Source: UBA4738 sp002413305 (GTDB taxonomy: Bacteria; Actinomycetota; UBA4738). From it: a stretch of DNA of 7,748 nucleotides. A program made the translations under genes and the position numbers. The notes under the pieces are model-generated. The model searched no databases and was not told where the DNA came from. It saw only the letters and a program-made list of their open reading frames with translations. The stretch spans positions 1 through 7,748 of the forward strand of contig DAIUAM010000093.1 of assembly GCA_036847185.1 (NCBI GenBank), read 5' to 3'. Below, piece after piece: positions 6,708 to 7,748 of this stretch (within the stretch, counting starts at the first letter, position 1; the number at the start of each line of letters is the position of its first letter).

Positions 6708-7748
6708 TCACGCTGCCCACCGGTACTCATGGATCAGCCCGCCCAGGACGTCGTGCCGGAGAACCCGGGCCGTTGGGCCAGCGCACTCGATGCTCTCCCT
6801 GCCCGACGGTGTCATGAGATGAAGGCCCCGGTGCGGCCTCTCCTGCGTGTAATGGCCGACGTAAGCCTGGAGCACCCGCTCAAGGTGCCGACGACCGTAG
6901 ATCAGGACGTGGTCGAGGCACTCTCGCCGTACGGTCCGTACGAACCGCTCGGCGAAGCGTTCGCCCGAGGTGCCCGGATCGGCGTTCGGATGATCCGCAC
7001 GCCTTCCGTTCGGAACACCTCATCGAATGATGCCGCGAACTTGGCGTCCCGATCGCGTAGGAGGAACCGAACGCCGGAGAAACGGTCCTCGATGGCCAGG
7101 TTCCTGGCCTGCTGGGTGACCCACGCCGAGTCGGGGTGCGCCGTGACGCCGGCCACGTGGACCTTCCTGGTCGAAAGCTCGATGAAGAAGAGCACGTAGA
7201 TCGTCCGAAGCGAGATCGTCTCGATCGTGAAGAAGTCGCAGGCCAGGATGCCCGCAGCCTGGGACCGGAGGAACTCCGACCACGTGGGGCCCGTCCGGCG
7301 GGGAGCCGGATCAAGGCCGTGGCGGAGCAGGATGGTCCGGACGGTCGTCGCGGAGATCCGCAGGCCCAGCTTCAGCAGCTCGCCGCGGATCCGCTGGTAT
7401 CCCCACCGGGGGTTCTCCCTGCCGAGGCGGACGATGAGGTCCCGGACCTCGGCATCGACCGGGGGCCGACCGGGGCGACCCCTCCTCTTGTACGTCCACT
7501 TCTTGGCGACGAGCTCGCGGTGCCAGCGGAGCAGGGTCTCCGGCCTCACCACGAACGAGGACCACAGGTCCCTCCGTATCGCCCGGCTGGCCGCCGCCAG
7601 CAGGACCCGGTCGAGTCGGTGGAGCCGAGGACGCTTGACCTGTCGACGCAGCACCTTGACCTGGCGCCGGAGCACGAGCAGCTGGATGTCCACCTCGTCC
7701 TGTGGGCGGCGTCCCGTTCCGAGCACGCGGCGCAGGATCAGATAGAGC
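6708..7748 (-). pseudogene. Frameshifted DDE transposase (IS3/IS481-like), 5' end off window
   Basis: An integrase-fold transposase that would cut and join insertion-element ends. Numbered from GTG 7726, residues 14-55 are the charged, Leu-rich N-terminal helix region. About 58-140 is the helix-turn-helix part with RPETLLRWHREL and the family box ENPRWGYQRIRGEL. The catalytic core follows with D164 (ILACDFFTIET) and D225 (FLLRDRDAKF). The intact frame then stops at 6902 after an out-of-frame tail. Reading resumes in the next frame at 6956 (FAERFVRTVRRECLDHVLIY) and runs to TGA 6710-6708, ending LGGLIHEYRWAA, the natural end for this group. One base is missing at about 6956-6958. With it restored, the third catalytic residue is E260, 35 positions after D225. 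The frame stays open through 7748, so the true start lies further right. Without the glutamate the short product cannot be active. Programmed frameshifting seems unlikely, because no slippery run is present and the break lies inside the active site. Confidence 0.88.
6708..7748 (-). mobile_element. Partial insertion sequence
   Basis: The transposase remnant implies an insertion element covering at least this span and continuing beyond the right edge. Neither terminal inverted repeat nor a target-site duplication can be identified with only one end in view. The left boundary lies somewhere below 6708. Confidence 0.6.

Noticed and set aside
6334..6822. Overlapping long frames on both strands after the receptor gene
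   Set aside because: They are Arg/Ser/Pro-rich without domains, and their right part overlaps the true C-terminus of the transposase on the minus strand.

Overview
The window is GC-rich, uses GTG starts, has ribbon-cyclase-STAND-TPR signalling architecture and carries an actinobacterial-looking DDE transposase. This suggests an Actinomycetota-like soil or sediment bacterium or a related high-GC lineage. No rRNA, tRNA or CRISPR array was seen, so the assignment rests on gene style only.

Left region (1-1390). Two minus-strand genes overlap by 44 bp: an unrecognised protein of about 290 aa, and downstream of it a small membrane protein that runs off the left edge. The second gene is visible only as a partial reading frame. 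Back to back with them on the plus strand is a 116-codon piece of McrC, the nuclease subunit of McrBC-type modified-DNA restriction systems. It keeps only the C-terminal part of the nuclease domain and looks like a remnant. A junction between unrelated DNA probably lies near 1040-1095.

Centre (1391-6234). After about 370 bp with no supported gene comes a very large plus-strand gene. Its protein has two N-terminal zinc ribbons, a class III nucleotidyl cyclase domain with its metal and transition-state residues present, a STAND/AAA-type ATPase domain and a long TPR tail. Its best start is GTG 1761, probably translated from a leaderless message. Next, 265 bp downstream, is a small protein with one N-terminal membrane helix and a cytoplasmic cyclic-nucleotide-binding domain whose phosphate-binding cassette is near-canonical and cAMP-type. 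Together they read as a self-contained second-messenger circuit: a signal sensed by the ribbon, STAND and TPR regions drives cyclic nucleotide synthesis, which is read by a membrane-anchored receptor. The shape recalls cyclase-plus-membrane-effector defence modules such as Pycsar, but the evidence for defence is thin and ordinary cAMP signalling is at least as likely.

Right region (6235-7748). About 470 bp holds no supported gene but contains one strong hairpin. It is followed by a minus-strand DDE transposase of the IS3/IS481-like integrase-fold type, broken by a single-base frameshift near 6956 that separates the last catalytic glutamate from the rest. Its 5' end lies beyond the right edge. 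The remnant restriction gene and the dead transposase mark both flanks of the signalling pair as accessory, rearranged DNA.
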